A stretch of 64,000 nucleotides of DNA from Gigaspora rosea (Eukaryota; Glomeromycota; Glomeromycetes; Diversisporales; Gigasporaceae), in contig QKWP01000609.1 in NCBI GenBank assembly GCA_003550325.1, forward strand, positions 131,728-195,727, read 5' to 3'. Below are positions 23,166-33,431 of this stretch, piece after piece (position 1 is the stretch's first letter; each line of letters begins with the position of its first letter). A model generated the notes under the pieces. The model was given only the letters and a program-made list of their open reading frames with translations, was not told the DNA's origin and did not search any database. The position numbers and the translations under genes are program-made.

Positions 23166-24077
23166 TTTTAAAACTGGCAATTCTGCTTTTATTAAAAAAG
23201 AGCATAAAAAAGTTTGCATAGTTTCAATTACAAGTAATATACTAACTACAGGACTGCTAATTAGGATTCTCCTATATCTAATAAAAACTCACTCAATACT
23301 GAAGTACCCAGATGCAACCTGCTGTACTTCTTCTATAGATACCACAGCTTACTGCAATTATTCTGTATACATAAAATGGCTGCTATTAGCCTTGTGAAGA
23401 TGCCTTTTTCTTTAAATCCTTCTCATCTAGCTTCAATAGTAAAATGATTTTATTCATAATCTATCACAAAAATAAAAAAATAAAAATGAAATATAAAGGA
23501 AAGTATAAAAACGTGAGAAACTATTAAACCTAAATGAAATACCAAATAAAATAAAAACAAATTAAAAGAAACAAGATGAGAAAGACAAAAAAAAGACTAA
23601 TCTTAACAAAATAAAATGAAATATAAAGAATGTAAAAATTATATAATACTGCACAGAAACTCTACTCTAGTATTATATATATGATATCTATGTAAAAAAA
23701 AGAAAAAACAAAACAAAAAGAAACTACCTTGAATCAAAGATTGTAAGAAATTTCTGTGCGCAGTCTAAAATATCTCTAATACAATTCACTATTTACATCG
23801 CAGCTAATAATCCACTTATAACATCAATACCAAACCTGGTAAGTGTTCCTAATTTGAAAAGAGTAAACACTGCTAATCTTTTGAAGGGAGTAAACCAGAA
23901 AGCCTACTTTTTGGCAAAAATTTTAAAAAAATCCAATGGGTTGAGAAGAGAACGTAAAAAGGTACCAAATATAAAAAACTTGTAGAAGTTATGCTGTGCA
24001 TAATAACATATTTCAAAATTAACTCCAGTATCTAAACTTGCTACTTCTTTGCTCAATAGTTCTAAAATTGCAAATAG
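23166..24077. other. Left flank of the 14.3-kb element
   Basis: A-rich sequence without a convincing gene. A minus-strand open stretch at 23904-24101 runs across the element boundary and is probably chance. Confidence 0.5.
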
Positions 24078-24617
24078 CAGCAGGGAGGGCGGGCAGACCA
24101 AAGTGAAAAAAAATATACACCCGGTTACGTACTCTTCCGCCTATTGGGCCTTAATATCATATATAAAAAATGATATATTTTTTGTTATCCTACTTGGTCT
24201 TAAAATCAGGCTAGAAAGTCTATATGATGGTGTTAATTTTTATATACCAGGAATGCTATTTAACGCCTTCTACTCATTAAGATCGCTAATTTGTTTTAAC
24301 GTATTCTTCCGCCTATTGGGCCTTAATATCATATATAAAAAATAATATATTTTTGTTATTCTACTTGGTCTTAACATCGGGCTAGAAAGTCTATATGATG
24401 GTGTTAATTTTTATTGCTTTAGCACATAATAATCTAACGAAAAAATGTCTGCCCGGTTAAAAAATTTTCACCTATTTTTTACTCCGAAAAAACAGGATAA
24501 AATTATGAGAAGACAGTTGTTTTCTCCCGAAGCCTATTAATATATTGGGTTACATAGTAACCACTAGCATGTTTTCTGCAAAGACCGGGTTTAGAGCTAG
24601 TCAGCTTGCTACAAACC
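24078..24617 (+). repeat. Left terminal inverted repeat
   Basis: Matches 37842-38383 in reverse complement. It contains an internal direct duplication of about 115 bp (units starting near 24127 and 24300, each CTTCCGCCTATTGGGCCTTA and on to GATGGTGTTAATTTTTAT). Confidence 0.92.
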
Positions 24618-24790
24618 TTGCAAGGAAAACGCTTCCTAGCTTTCCAATGTTTATGGCACCCTTCAGGTCGACGGCAGGTACGCCTACAGATATTTCCAGA
24701 CCTAAGTAAATAGTTGCAAAAATAGTCACCACACTTTTTTGAGCCAGCTTGCTTGCAAAAATATTCGTCTACTATAGTAATAAGAAACAA
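24503..24790 (-). CDS. Cys-rich small protein straddling the left TIR edge
   Basis: A 95-residue frame with eleven cysteines in zinc-ribbon-like spacing (K-C-G-D-Y-F-C, then C-x3-C, C-H-K-H, C-K-V-C and C-R-K-H). This suggests a small zinc-binding protein. Its 3' portion lies inside the TIR (24503-24617), so the right TIR carries a matching tail. Function unknown. It lies divergently beside the 119-residue ORF (66 bp apart). I do not recognise the family. Confidence 0.5.
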   Translation of the reverse strand: MFLITIVDEYFCKQAGSKKCGDYFCNYLLRSGNICRRTCRRPEGCHKHWKARKRFPCKVCSKLTSSKPGLCRKHASGYYVTQYINRLREKTTVFS

Positions 24791-24855
24791 ATATTTTTAT
24801 TTTAAACAAAAGTTTTTGCTATATTAATACAAACGACATTCAATACTTATACAAA

Positions 24856-25215
24856 ATGGTCAACTATAAAGATATCGAATCAGCATTAGTTGAGGTAATC
24901 AAAGTAGCATATAGTCAAGGCAAGAAAAAATATGACAAAATGAGATTGACATATGTGGGTTATTTAAAAATAATGCGACGTAAAAGAGATCCAGATGATT
25001 ATTGCAGATATGTAGCAAAGCAAAGAGCTCCAAATGAAGAAGCCTATAATGAAAGAATGGCGGATTTCAAAGACTGGTATAATAAAGAAGTGTATCAGAG
25101 TCTTGAAAAATTATATAAATTATATTTCTTATTTGCGAACCAAGAAGAGGTTATACATAAAAGGTCTACAGAAGAAGTAAATGAAATACTTAAACTTCAT
25201 GAATTAGAAATTTAA
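24856..25215 (+). CDS. Unrecognised basic helical protein, 119 residues
   Basis: Complete frame with ATG and stop, rich in Lys, Glu and Tyr, predicted largely helical (YLKIMRRKRDPDDY, FKDWYNKEVYQSLEKLYKLY). No motif is recognised. Its codons look used, with few low-complexity runs, and it lies between the Cys-rich ORF and the integrase region, which reads toward it. Possibly a DNA- or RNA-binding accessory protein of the element. Confidence 0.5.
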   Translation: MVNYKDIESALVEVIKVAYSQGKKKYDKMRLTYVGYLKIMRRKRDPDDYCRYVAKQRAPNEEAYNERMADFKDWYNKEVYQSLEKLYKLYFLFANQEEVIHKRSTEEVNEILKLHELEI

Positions 25216-25279
25216 TTTATAAAAGACGAGGAACACCAACTTGAAGCATTCCACGAACATCTTTCATATCATAAAATTT

Positions 25280-26350
25280 TTAATTTGTAAGCACCCACTG
25301 GGGTGGTAATTCCGTGTCAGAAGGAATAACTTGGAGTTCTTCTCTAACAAAAGACCGCTTCGGTCTATTGCCATCATTATCTTTTAGCCAATATAATATA
25401 GGCTGATTTTTTTGTACCAAAGCTTCACGGATAAAATAAATCTGAGGAGACCAATTCATATCAGTCGCTCGCATATGCCCACCTTCTAGCTCACCCGGTT
25501 CAAGTAAATATCTTACAAGAGAATTATAAGATAGCTTGGATTCATCAAAGCCCATGGGCCCATTGTGTAACTTAGAAGATGCTGAAATAATCTGATTCAT
25601 TTTTATGGCTTTTGCCGGAGCCATGCCAATTAATCTAGTTACCGAATTATTAAGGTTATCAATAATTATATAAAGATTTTTAACCCAAGCTCTCGATCTC
25701 TTAGATATAGGTAACAATAAATCAGAAGCATCCTGTAACCGAAACAATTTTTCAGCTAAAGTACGATTAAATCTTTCAACAATACCTTGGCTTCTATGAG
25801 ACGTGCCAACCTTAATTTTAACATTATATTTTTCCATTAATTCTTTACAATCAGATTTAAATTCAGAACCGGGATCGACCATTAATAATTTAGGCCAAAT
25901 AAGAGGGCACTTGGAATTACTATAAACTTTCTTAAAGGCCTTGGCCACAGAATAAGCTGACCTATCAGCTAAAGGAACCGCCTACTTAAATCGTGAAGCC
26001 ACATCAACTATATATAAGCAATATTTATAAGTTATATTATTAATTCGGTCATGGGGCATATAAAGAATATCTGCTTGATGGCATTCATTAGGAACTTGTA
26101 TACTATTAAAAGAGGCTCTAGGAATAAATCTTGGCCGGGGTTTATGAATCTGATATAAAGCCTGTTTTTCAAGCCAATTACACACCTCATCTATAGAAAA
26201 ATCGTATCTAGCTTTTAAAGAAGCTTCATACAATTTTTTCACAGTTCTTTGATATCCATTAGGATGGTAATAAATTTTACGCAAGGCAATAGATATATCT
26301 AGTTCACGAACATTTCCAGAATCTATTTGTATTATAGGAATAGACAACAT
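25280..26350 (-). pseudogene. Retroviral-type (Polinton/Ginger-like) integrase region, broken
   Basis: Integrase that would join element ends to host DNA. Seen parts: an N-terminal helical segment with LRKIYYHPNGYQRTVKKLYE; the first catalytic Asp in ECHQADILYM, close to the WQADL motif of Polinton integrases; the second Asp in LMVDPGSEF; the catalytic Glu in SQGIVERFNRTL; and a C-terminal FVREELQVIP, like the conserved F-x-E-E-L-Q ending of Polinton integrases. The DDE spacing is consistent with the retroviral integrase core. The region is interrupted (about one break), so I treat it as a fossil. It lies convergent with the 119-residue ORF and divergent from the Gag-like block. Confidence 0.85.
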
Positions 26351-26426
26351 TTTTGAGCCGGCTTGCTCAGTCCCTTGATCTACGATCTGTGGGACAAAAT
26401 ATATTTTTAAAAAAACAGATAACTAT

Positions 26427-26467
26427 CTTTTTCTTTTTTTTCGAATTTATGAAAAAAAAGGAAAAAA
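26427..26467. terminator. Poly-T/poly-A hairpin between integrase and Gag-like genes
   Basis: Arms CTTTTTCTTTTTTTTC and GAAAAAAAAGGAAAAA with loop GAATTTAT. The same design recurs between other genes of the element. A role in 3'-end formation or as a promoter spacer is inference. Confidence 0.5.
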
Positions 26468-28530
26468 ATGGGGGAAAGAATCGAGCAATTTAAAGGTGCC
26501 TTATTAGCTATACAAGATCGAGTCAGCAAATTTCAACAGGATCTTATCTCAAAAGAGGATTATATTAATTACCTTGAAAAAGAAATCTTAATTCGTGATA
26601 AGGACCTAGATCCATTGCGATTAGAAATTTCTAATCTTAAAGAAAAGTTAGAAAAGGCACTCCAAAATTCTGAGAGCCAAGAAAAGTACATTGATTATAT
26701 AGAAAAGCGGTTAGCAATTTTCCAGGATGAAATAGACAAGCTTAATGAAAAAATTCTTGCTTTGTATAATAATATAGATATGGCGCAACCACCAGGATCA
26801 CCCCGATCTCCCCGAACATTATCTCTACCTGAAAATCAAGCTAGGATTCAAAATAATAGGATTCAGCGAGAGATTACTAATATTAGACTGTATTTTCAAA
26901 GCCCAATTACAACAGCCTGATATTAGATGATATTGCAGATTATCTTAGAATAATTTCTGAAGCTGGAGATAAGTTTGAAGAGTTGGTACGAGAAATATAT
27001 CCACGGGCAAATACACGAGCAATCCATACTAAAAATCGAGTAGCAAATTTGCAGACCCAGCTAATAACTTTGCAAACCTAGTTAGCTGATTCTCAGACCC
27101 AGTTTGCTGATTCACAGACCCAGTTTGCCGATTCACAAACCCAGTTAGCCACACTTCAAAATGACTATGATCTTCTTCACCAGGCCTATAAGGCCCATAG
27201 ACACAGCATAATATATTTAAATCTCAAGAACTTAATGGCCGAATCACAATCTGTACCCAAAAAAGGTGGATATCAGAATTGCTCCTAGAAAGCTTTGCAT
27301 TAAGATTCAAAAATAGAAGAGCCTATCATCAACTACAGAATTGTAAGACGGATGGAACAATTACCACGCATCTCTTAAATCTTACAACAAATCGATACAA
27401 CAAGTGGAAAAATAGATGTAAAACTATACAAAATAAATGGAGTAAATGGAAAACACGGGCCCAAAATTCAGAACAATTAATTAATAATTTAAATCAACAA
27501 ATTTTTACGCTACAGAATAACCCACCAAATATACAACGAATAGGAATAGCAGGATACACACCCCCAAATTTTAATGGCTATCCCAATAAGGATCCAGAAG
27601 AATTTATTGATTCTTTTTGCTCATATCTTGTGGCTGTAGAAATTAATGTATTAGCCGGACATGCCAATAGAGTTCGAGCGCATGGTCTTTTTGAAACATG
27701 CATCAAAGGCGATGCTAAAGATTGGTATGAAAGATCTCTTCGAAGAAAGAATTGGGAATTGAGAAATTTATTAGATAATACTGGCCAAGCCAATTTGGGT
27801 GCGACTTAGGGACAAACGGCGGCACAACTTGGAGCGAATTTAAGACATGGCGCTGTGGGCCAGGCTGGAAATATTGTTATTCCAGCTCATACAGTATTTG
27901 ATGAAGACAGGTCTTTTGCCAATGGGCGCCCAACAGATCGATTACCCAATGCCCCAAATGCTAATGCCGGACAAACTATAGTAGCAGATGGAATTCGACT
28001 TGGCCAGGCAATATACTGGCTTAAAACTAACTATCCCACAGTCACTGCGGAAAAACAGCGAATGCTCTTTGGTTCAACGGTCCAAGGCAGTGATTCTGTG
28101 GGTCGATTTTATTCTAAGTTACGTAAACTTGCTAGGCTTGCAGGAATTGATGATCAACAAATTCGTTTACAATTTATTCGTGGCATTTCTCCTGACAATC
28201 AATTAGAAATTCGACGCATCAGAATTAATAGGCCCGTATCAGAATTGCTCACTGAGCTCGAAGAAATTGAAAGATATAAGACAGAGCAATTGTCTGGAGC
28301 TTATTTATATTCGGGTCCAGCATCATCGGATAAATCTCATAGAAAAAACAATTATTCAAGCAATTTGGGTATGACCAAAACTGAAGTCGAAAACTTAATA
28401 AAATCTATGATGCCATCTATAGAATCTCAATCTATTTCTTCTCAACCATCTCAACCCGACTATAGACCACAACCTCCAGGAACCTCTCAAATTATACAAG
28501 ATACAAATAAGGGTAAATTTTTACAATAGC
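26468..28530 (+). pseudogene. Gag-like (Ty3-type) capsid region, broken
   Basis: Parts in order: a coiled-coil head (about 26468-26900, heptads rich in Glu/Lys/Leu), a 24-bp Gln-Thr-Gln repeat (27055-27150), and a retrotransposon Gag capsid-like core at about 27540-28290. The core shows YTPPNFNGYPNKDPEEFIDS, the CIKGDAKDWY motif and a second half with RFYSKLRKLARLAG and FIRGISPDNQLEI. That order (F-x-G ... D-P-E-x-F ... L-K-G-x-A-x-x-W, then a G-L/I-S box) is typical of Ty3/gypsy Gag. Capsid proteins of this family self-assemble into shells around nucleic acid. No CCHC knuckle was seen. It is broken by a few breaks and is treated as a fossil. There are no LTRs around it. Confidence 0.75.
27055..27150 (+). 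repeat. 24-bp in-gene tandem repeat
   Basis: Three to four copies based on CAGACCCAGTTTGCTGATTC within the Gag-like head, giving a Gln/Thr/Leu-rich helical repeat. Confidence 0.8.
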
Positions 28531-29400
28531 TTCTTGGAGAGATATCAGAATTTGTTCCTGTTCCCAAGCCCGATTTACCCCCAAAACCGGTAATAAAGAA
28601 TGTTGAAGTTACAGATAATGATCCCGTAGAAGATATGCATAGGCAATTAGAAGACCTTAAAATCAATCAGACTAAAATGAATAAAGCTATAAAAAAGATT
28701 TCTAGCAAACCCAAATCTTTTTGTTGCAAGACAAAATCAAAATCTAAGACCAAAAAAAAGAAATCATCCAAGCGTGTTAACGCCCATATAATTTCAGATG
28801 AATTATTTCAGACTCTAGCGATAGCGAAAATAGTACGACATCTAGTAAAAATGAAATTGAAACCAATACCTTGGCACGTTCATGGAATGAATCAGGATCG
28901 GATTCTTTTGGGGCTAGTGAGTCTAGTAATTCAGAAAGTGATTCAGAAGAATACGAAGTCAATGCTATAAAAAAAATAACTTATTCTGATACCAAGAGAT
29001 CAAAGAAGCGCAAAAGTGCCAGGCCAAAAACTTCTAGCAAAAAATCTAGTAACACCGCTTCTGATAAAAAGGGCGGTAAAGATATTAGGCTACTTAAAAT
29101 TCCTACAGATAATATTAGCCTAAACGCATTTTTTGCTATTTTACGATCAATGGTTGATTCATTTACTCATACACAGCCTAAAGAAGTTTCTATTAATGGT
29201 TACAATATGATTAATGCTGAATTCATTGCACTAAAAGATCCCGTTCTAAATTATTTCACTTCAAATTTCTCAGACAAGGAATGTGAAAAGTTCTGGCATA
29301 AGATTACTATGATATTCTCTAATATCTTGCAACCAATATCAGATCTAATTCGAATTGCTTTCCAGCAAACAAATATACTGCCCCAAACAGCCCCAGAGTG
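28531..29400 (+). pseudogene. Basic and Ser/Asp-rich tail between Gag-like core and protease
   Basis: Contains a Lys-rich stretch (KTKSKSKTKKKKSSK), a Ser/Glu/Asp-rich stretch (SSNSESDSEEYEV), and then a helical segment. A basic tail after a Gag core can bind nucleic acid. Broken; fossil part of the same block. Confidence 0.55.
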
Positions 29401-29489
29401 ATCGCAATCAGAGACAGAAATTTCATGGCCCAACCCTATAGAAATTAATTTTATTCGTAAAATTATTTCCAATAATGTCGCTACTATAT

Positions 29490-29938
29490 GTTGCAAGATT
29501 AGCCCGCCATTAGGAAAAATCATACAAGTGCCTTCCGCCATAATAGATAGTGGGGCAAATTGCTCAGTTATCTCAAAAGGCCTTATAAAACTATTGGGAG
29601 CAGAAGTAGATAAAAATAAGAAACTATCAGTTAAATGGCATAATAATTCCTTAGAGTCTTCAGGCATATCTTATAACATTTCGGTTACAGTTGGTCAGGG
29701 AGAAAATAGTTGTACAATCTCTGAAGACTTTCCGGTTATGGATGATGATAAACCGATATTATTGGGTACACCTTGGCTTGATCGAGCTAGATGGGAGCCC
29801 ATTGTTAAGCGTGAATTCAAGTTAATACATAAAAATAAAGTAATTACTATACCCTTTTCAGTACATAAGTCCCAGAGAGAAATACTTAAACCGGAAATTA
29901 ATTTGACTTTGGAAAAAAAAACTTATAAGTTACAATAA
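29490..29938 (+). pseudogene. Retropepsin-like aspartic protease domain
   Basis: A single-domain retroviral-type aspartic protease: catalytic D-S-G in AIIDSGANCSVISK, then a flap-like segment, and the family's second core motif as ILLGTPWLD. Such enzymes act as dimers and cut Gag polyproteins. It lies directly downstream of the Gag-like block on the same strand, in the Gag-Pro order of LTR elements, yet no reverse transcriptase, RNase H or integrase follows on this strand. The element's integrase lies on the opposite strand. Confidence 0.8.
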
Positions 29939-30009
29939 ACTTGAAAAAATGTTATTTGATACTCTCAATGCTAAAGAGGTTCTCAATGAGGTCTGTGAAA
30001 AGTTTTTAT

Positions 30010-30450
30010 TATTCTATGACGAGCTAGATCATCTACTTAGCTAGTATAGATTTAAGTTTGGCTATATTTTTTTTATCTCGAATAGCTTCTTTTTCATAAA
30101 ATGCATTTAGATCCCTACCTTCTTGTAATAAATCACTCGAAGACAGAATTAATTCATTAACCAAATTTTCTTTTTTCGAATCCTCTTGATCTTTGATCTG
30201 CAGAGAAATAATTTTTCTTTACTTTCCTCAACAAAGTCGCGAGCCAAAATTGGTTGATCCCAAGCAACCCTATTTTTTTCCTCGCCTTTCCAAATCTGAT
30301 AAATATGTTTTTGTGATATGCTATATTTTTTCTTTTAGCTCATTCAAAACTTTAGTCCTTGGTATATTATTATGACATTAAATAATAAAATCATAATCAG
30401 CTAGAGATAAAGAAGGAGCATCACATCTCATGCGTTGCCTAAGCATGGTA
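30010..30450 (-). pseudogene. Helix-turn-helix-like relic
   Basis: The minus strand shows short coding-like pieces, including LRQRMRCDAPSLSL, a segment with the rhythm of a small helix-turn-helix (KVLNELKEK and then a Trp-Lys-Gly turn), and a basic C-terminal stretch. Broken; product unrecognised. It reads toward the protease end. Confidence 0.4.
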
Positions 30451-30489
30451 GTATTTTTATATCTAATATCCAACATCTAATATATTATT

Positions 30490-30665
30490 TCAAAATAATT
30501 TATTAAATAGAATATACAAGAAAAATATATTATACTAGTTATACCAAATATACTGGATAAATAGGATATATCGGATATACTGGATGAATATATAATATAC
30601 TAGAAAAAAATTCTGGAAGAATCAGATAAATAGGATATATAGGATATATAGGTTAAATAGAAGGT
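30490..30665. repeat. Degenerate GGATATA/GGATAAATA repeat
   Basis: Loose tandem units such as ATACTGGATAAATAGGATAT between the relics of the element. Non-coding. Confidence 0.6.
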
Positions 30666-30732
30666 TTCGGATAAACCAGAAATATATATTATTTCAAATA
30701 TATTTTTATTATACAAAAAAGTTCATGACCAA

Positions 30733-31089
30733 TGTCTATACCTTCTTGCAATTTTTGTAAGCCGGCTCAGTCAGATATATTGTTTTTAAAGCTTGCGAAA
30801 AAAACAGAGCAAAAGCTTAAAGAAAAACTATATTCTGCTTTTAAATCTAAGGCCGAAATTAATGATCTTGTGAGAAGTTGCTAACTAAGTATTTAGAGCT
30901 AGAGAAAGAGCTTCAGCAACTTTTTTTCATTTCATTCGAAAAAAGAACATTTAGAAAAAAAATATTATTGCCCCGCATTTCAAAGATCAAGGGGCTGGAA
31001 AAAATTTGGTTGACGAATCAAGGCCTTACTCTAAAGTAAGGCTTTGCGAAGAAGCAGATGGTATTTATTATTTTAAGCTTGCTCCTTGA
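30733..31089 (+). pseudogene. Small Cys-containing, coiled-coil-like relic
   Basis: Begins MSIPSCNFCKPAQSD, with a C-x2-C start followed by a Lys/Glu-rich helix. Further coding-like pieces follow. A zinc-binding start with a coiled coil is plausible; broken, family unknown. Confidence 0.4.
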
Positions 31090-31320
31090 TCCCTTTTTTC
31101 TCGGCTCTTAATTGAAGATCACAGAAAGGCAAGTCCGAATCCGAATCTGAATCTGAATCTAATAAATTTTTGCCAAACTCAACACCAGTTCGATCTTCTA
31201 TATAATTTTCTATCCAGTCAATAGTTTCTTTTAATGATTTTACTATCTTTTTTAGCTTTTTATGTTAGGAATAATATGCACCCAGTCTTGTTTGATATTT
31301 ATGTACCTTATGTACCATTT
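31090..31320 (-). pseudogene. Acidic (Ser-Asp)n relic
   Basis: The minus strand carries a helical segment (KLKKIVKSLKETIDWIENY) and then an (SD)n tract from a GAATCC/GAATCT microsatellite at about 31138-31161. Broken; unrecognised. Confidence 0.4.
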
Positions 31321-31482
31321 TTTAGTATTATATATTGATAATAATTTTTTTTTATAAAAACTAATTGCCGAGGTGGGACACCATGTCACCAGGGCGCAGT
31401 ATATGGCGCAGTATCCATGTTAAGTAGAGTCTGGACATGCATGTCCGAGCTCAACTTAATTGCGCAGAAGAAGGGCGCAGTA

Positions 31483-32243
31483 GTCATATGATATTGTGAC
31501 CTGTGCACTATTTTAATGCAACTACATTCTATCAACTGTAATAACAGAATTTTAAATTTCCGAATATTATTTATTAAATTGCAACTTTCCGTGATCGTTC
31601 CCTGATCGTACATAAGGATTTAATAAATTTTTTCCGTGATCGTTCCGTGATGGTTCACCTAATCGTAGGGATCAAGACTGGCCCGTATTAAAATTTTATG
31701 CGGTGTTACCTTAATGCAGAATTACTTTCCCACGTCGATTTTTTATTAAGTTAATAAGTAGCGCTAATAATGAATAGCGACTAGAATCTTTCTTACCTTA
31801 TATATAATTCCGCGATAAGAATGGGACTTAAAAAGGTTATAAGGTAATACGTATAATGATTTTAATCAGTAGTTTTGTCCAAATTCATATGTTACAGGAA
31901 CTTGGAAACTCCGCCATCTCCGAGATCGTTGAGATCGTTAACTTTTTTTTCATCACAGGAGAGATCGTTGAATATAAGGGGTCTAATTTCACCGAAAAAA
32001 TAACAAAATAGCTTCAGTATATGGAGCTTATAGCCGAAATGGAGTTGTTTTGTTAAGTGTATTCTGACATTGTGTAAGAGTAACGTATTTACTAAGTTTG
32101 TAATTTTTCTTCTGGCAGGTTCTCTAGATCTAACGAATGTGAAGTATAAAAATAAGCATGTTTCCACCCGTAAGATAAGTTAGCAATAACGTTATTTTTT
32201 GCTCATATATTTTTTTACTTGATTTACTTGCATATAATATAAA
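31483..32243. other. Non-coding interior of the cassette
   Basis: Holds a short direct duplication with CCGTGATCGTTCC (about 31590 and 31632). The minus-strand open stretch 31892-32167 has no family features and is probably chance. No gene is supported. Confidence 0.45.
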
Positions 32244-32486
32244 ATGATCACCACAAATCCTATTAGCCTTAAGTGCCTTTTTCTGGATAGTAATAATATT
32301 AATATTCCGATATGTAAGGAAGATAAGGTTGCAGTGCTTAAAGATGCAGTTAAGAATCTAGCTCATCAAGATTCTGATCTCTACGTTATCATTCCTAAGA
32401 ATTCGACGGCTGAAATGTTTGATTATTTTAAAAATGGAACTTTTGATCCAAATCAAGTTCATATTATTGTAAAACCAAAGGAATAA
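32244..32486 (+). CDS. Crinkler-header-like (ubiquitin-fold) small protein, 80 residues
   Basis: A complete frame starting MITTNPISLKCLFLDSNN, with a later VAVLKDAVKNL helix and a DPNQVHIIVKPKE end. The pattern (beta strand with L-x-C-L, a turn, then K-x-x-x-L-K-x-x-I/V-K) resembles the N-terminal ubiquitin-like header of Crinkler (CRN) proteins, which are numerous in Glomeromycotina. Here it stands alone without a C-terminal effector or nuclease domain, and is followed by two hairpins. The header is linked to protein-protein contact or trafficking in CRNs; its role here is unknown. It lies inside a repeat-bracketed cassette of the 14.3-kb element, so it may be acquired cargo. Confidence 0.5.
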   Translation: MITTNPISLKCLFLDSNNINIPICKEDKVAVLKDAVKNLAHQDSDLYVIIPKNSTAEMFDYFKNGTFDPNQVHIIVKPKE

Positions 32487-32563
32487 TATTTTTTTCTTGT
32501 ATTCGCATTATGTAACAGCGATGTATTTTTTATTATATAAATAAAAAAATATTTTATTTGTGT

Positions 32564-32583
32564 ATTGTTGCTCCGGCAACAAT
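32564..32583 (+). terminator. Hairpin followed by T-run
   Basis: Perfect 8-bp arms ATTGTTGC and GCAACAAT around TCCG, followed by TTTTT, 78 bp downstream of the 80-residue ORF. It looks like a 3'-end signal. Confidence 0.6.
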
Positions 32584-32601
32584 TTTTATTAAATAAAGAA
32601 A

Positions 32602-32615
32602 GGGGTCGGGACCCC
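32602..32615 (+). terminator. GC-rich hairpin followed by T-run
   Basis: GGGGTC-GG-GACCCC followed by AAAATTTTTTT. Second hairpin after the 80-residue ORF; unusually GC-rich for this DNA. Confidence 0.55.
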
Positions 32616-32722
32616 AAAATTTTTTTATTTTTTTTACTTTTTTTCTCATTTCATTTGAAAAAAAAAGAAAAATAATTTGATTAACAATTTTTGTACTACA
32701 AAAATATGTTCTCTATATGTTT

Positions 32723-32746
32723 GTTTTTTTCGCTTGCGAAAAAAAC
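32723..32746. terminator. Perfect poly-T/poly-A hairpin
   Basis: GTTTTTTTCGC-TT-GCGAAAAAAAC, perfect 11-bp arms. Looser versions occur at 30921-30944, 32640-32672, 33012-33050 and 37810-37843. Confidence 0.6.
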
Positions 32747-33203
32747 GAGTGTTAAACCATGATCTACTAAACTGATTATTTATGTGAAATTGACAGCACA
32801 CCTCGCTCTTTCTTCCTTAGTCATTTTTTCGAATAAAGGGGGTTAAATTTATTTCTCAAAATAGCCGGCTATTAAGGCACTTCGTAAGTCATTGTACATA
32901 TGACTATCTGATGGTAGAGTCTGGACATGGTGTCCGGGCTCAGAAATTATTTTCCATGATGTTTGGCCCCGCCTTCTCGCAATTCTTGCTCGAAGCCAGA
33001 ATCTAGGTAAGCATTTTTTCTTTTTTTGAGCTTGCGAAAAAAAAGGGGAATACACGTGAACGAAATTCTGTTTTTTTCTAATGGTAGAGTCTGGACATGG
33101 TGTCCGGGCTTGACTTAATTGCGCAGAAGAAATGGCGCAGTATATTTTTTCTAACTGCTGAGCCAGGACATCATGTCACCAGGGCGCAGTATGTGGCACA
33201 GTA

Positions 33204-33431
33204 ATCACATGACATTGTGACCTTGAGGTCACATACTACCAACCATTTTGATAACAATTACCGACCTATATTTTATAATTCTTTTTGAATAAAAAAATAT
33301 TTGAGCTTATATAATTCTCAAGGAATGTTTCAAGCCAGAAAAAAATCTATAATATTTATGTAAGTACTGTGACTTTTCCTCCTTTGTCTTGCATATAAGC
33401 ACCGTATCACTAGTCTAGCCATGGCACTGAC
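33204..33431. other. Spacer downstream of the polymerase-helicase gene
   Basis: Contains the palindrome GTGACCTTGAGGTCAC at about 33217 and AT-rich sequence; no ORF. Confidence 0.5.

Larger units (their letters stand above)
31376..33203. repeat. Cassette bracketed by GCGCAG/TGGACAT short repeats
   Basis: Block A (CATGTCACCAGGGCGCAGTA) occurs at about 31383 and 33173. Block B (TAGAGTCTGGACATGGTGTC) occurs at 31425 (a variant), 32915 and 33085. Block C (CTTAATTGCGCAGAAGAA) occurs at 31455 and 33114. The order is A-B-C on the left and B...B-C-A on the right, around the 80-residue ORF. The blocks contain short palindromes (GGACATGGTGTCC). Confidence 0.75.

Noticed and set aside
26468-29938. A complete Ty3/LTR retrotransposon inserted in the DNA element
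   Set aside because: No LTRs, no primer-binding site, no RT or RNase H; only Gag-like and protease-like parts are present.
32849-33055. 68-codon minus ORF beside the cassette
   Set aside because: It translates the short repeat block and a poly-A hairpin; no domain or conservation signal visible.
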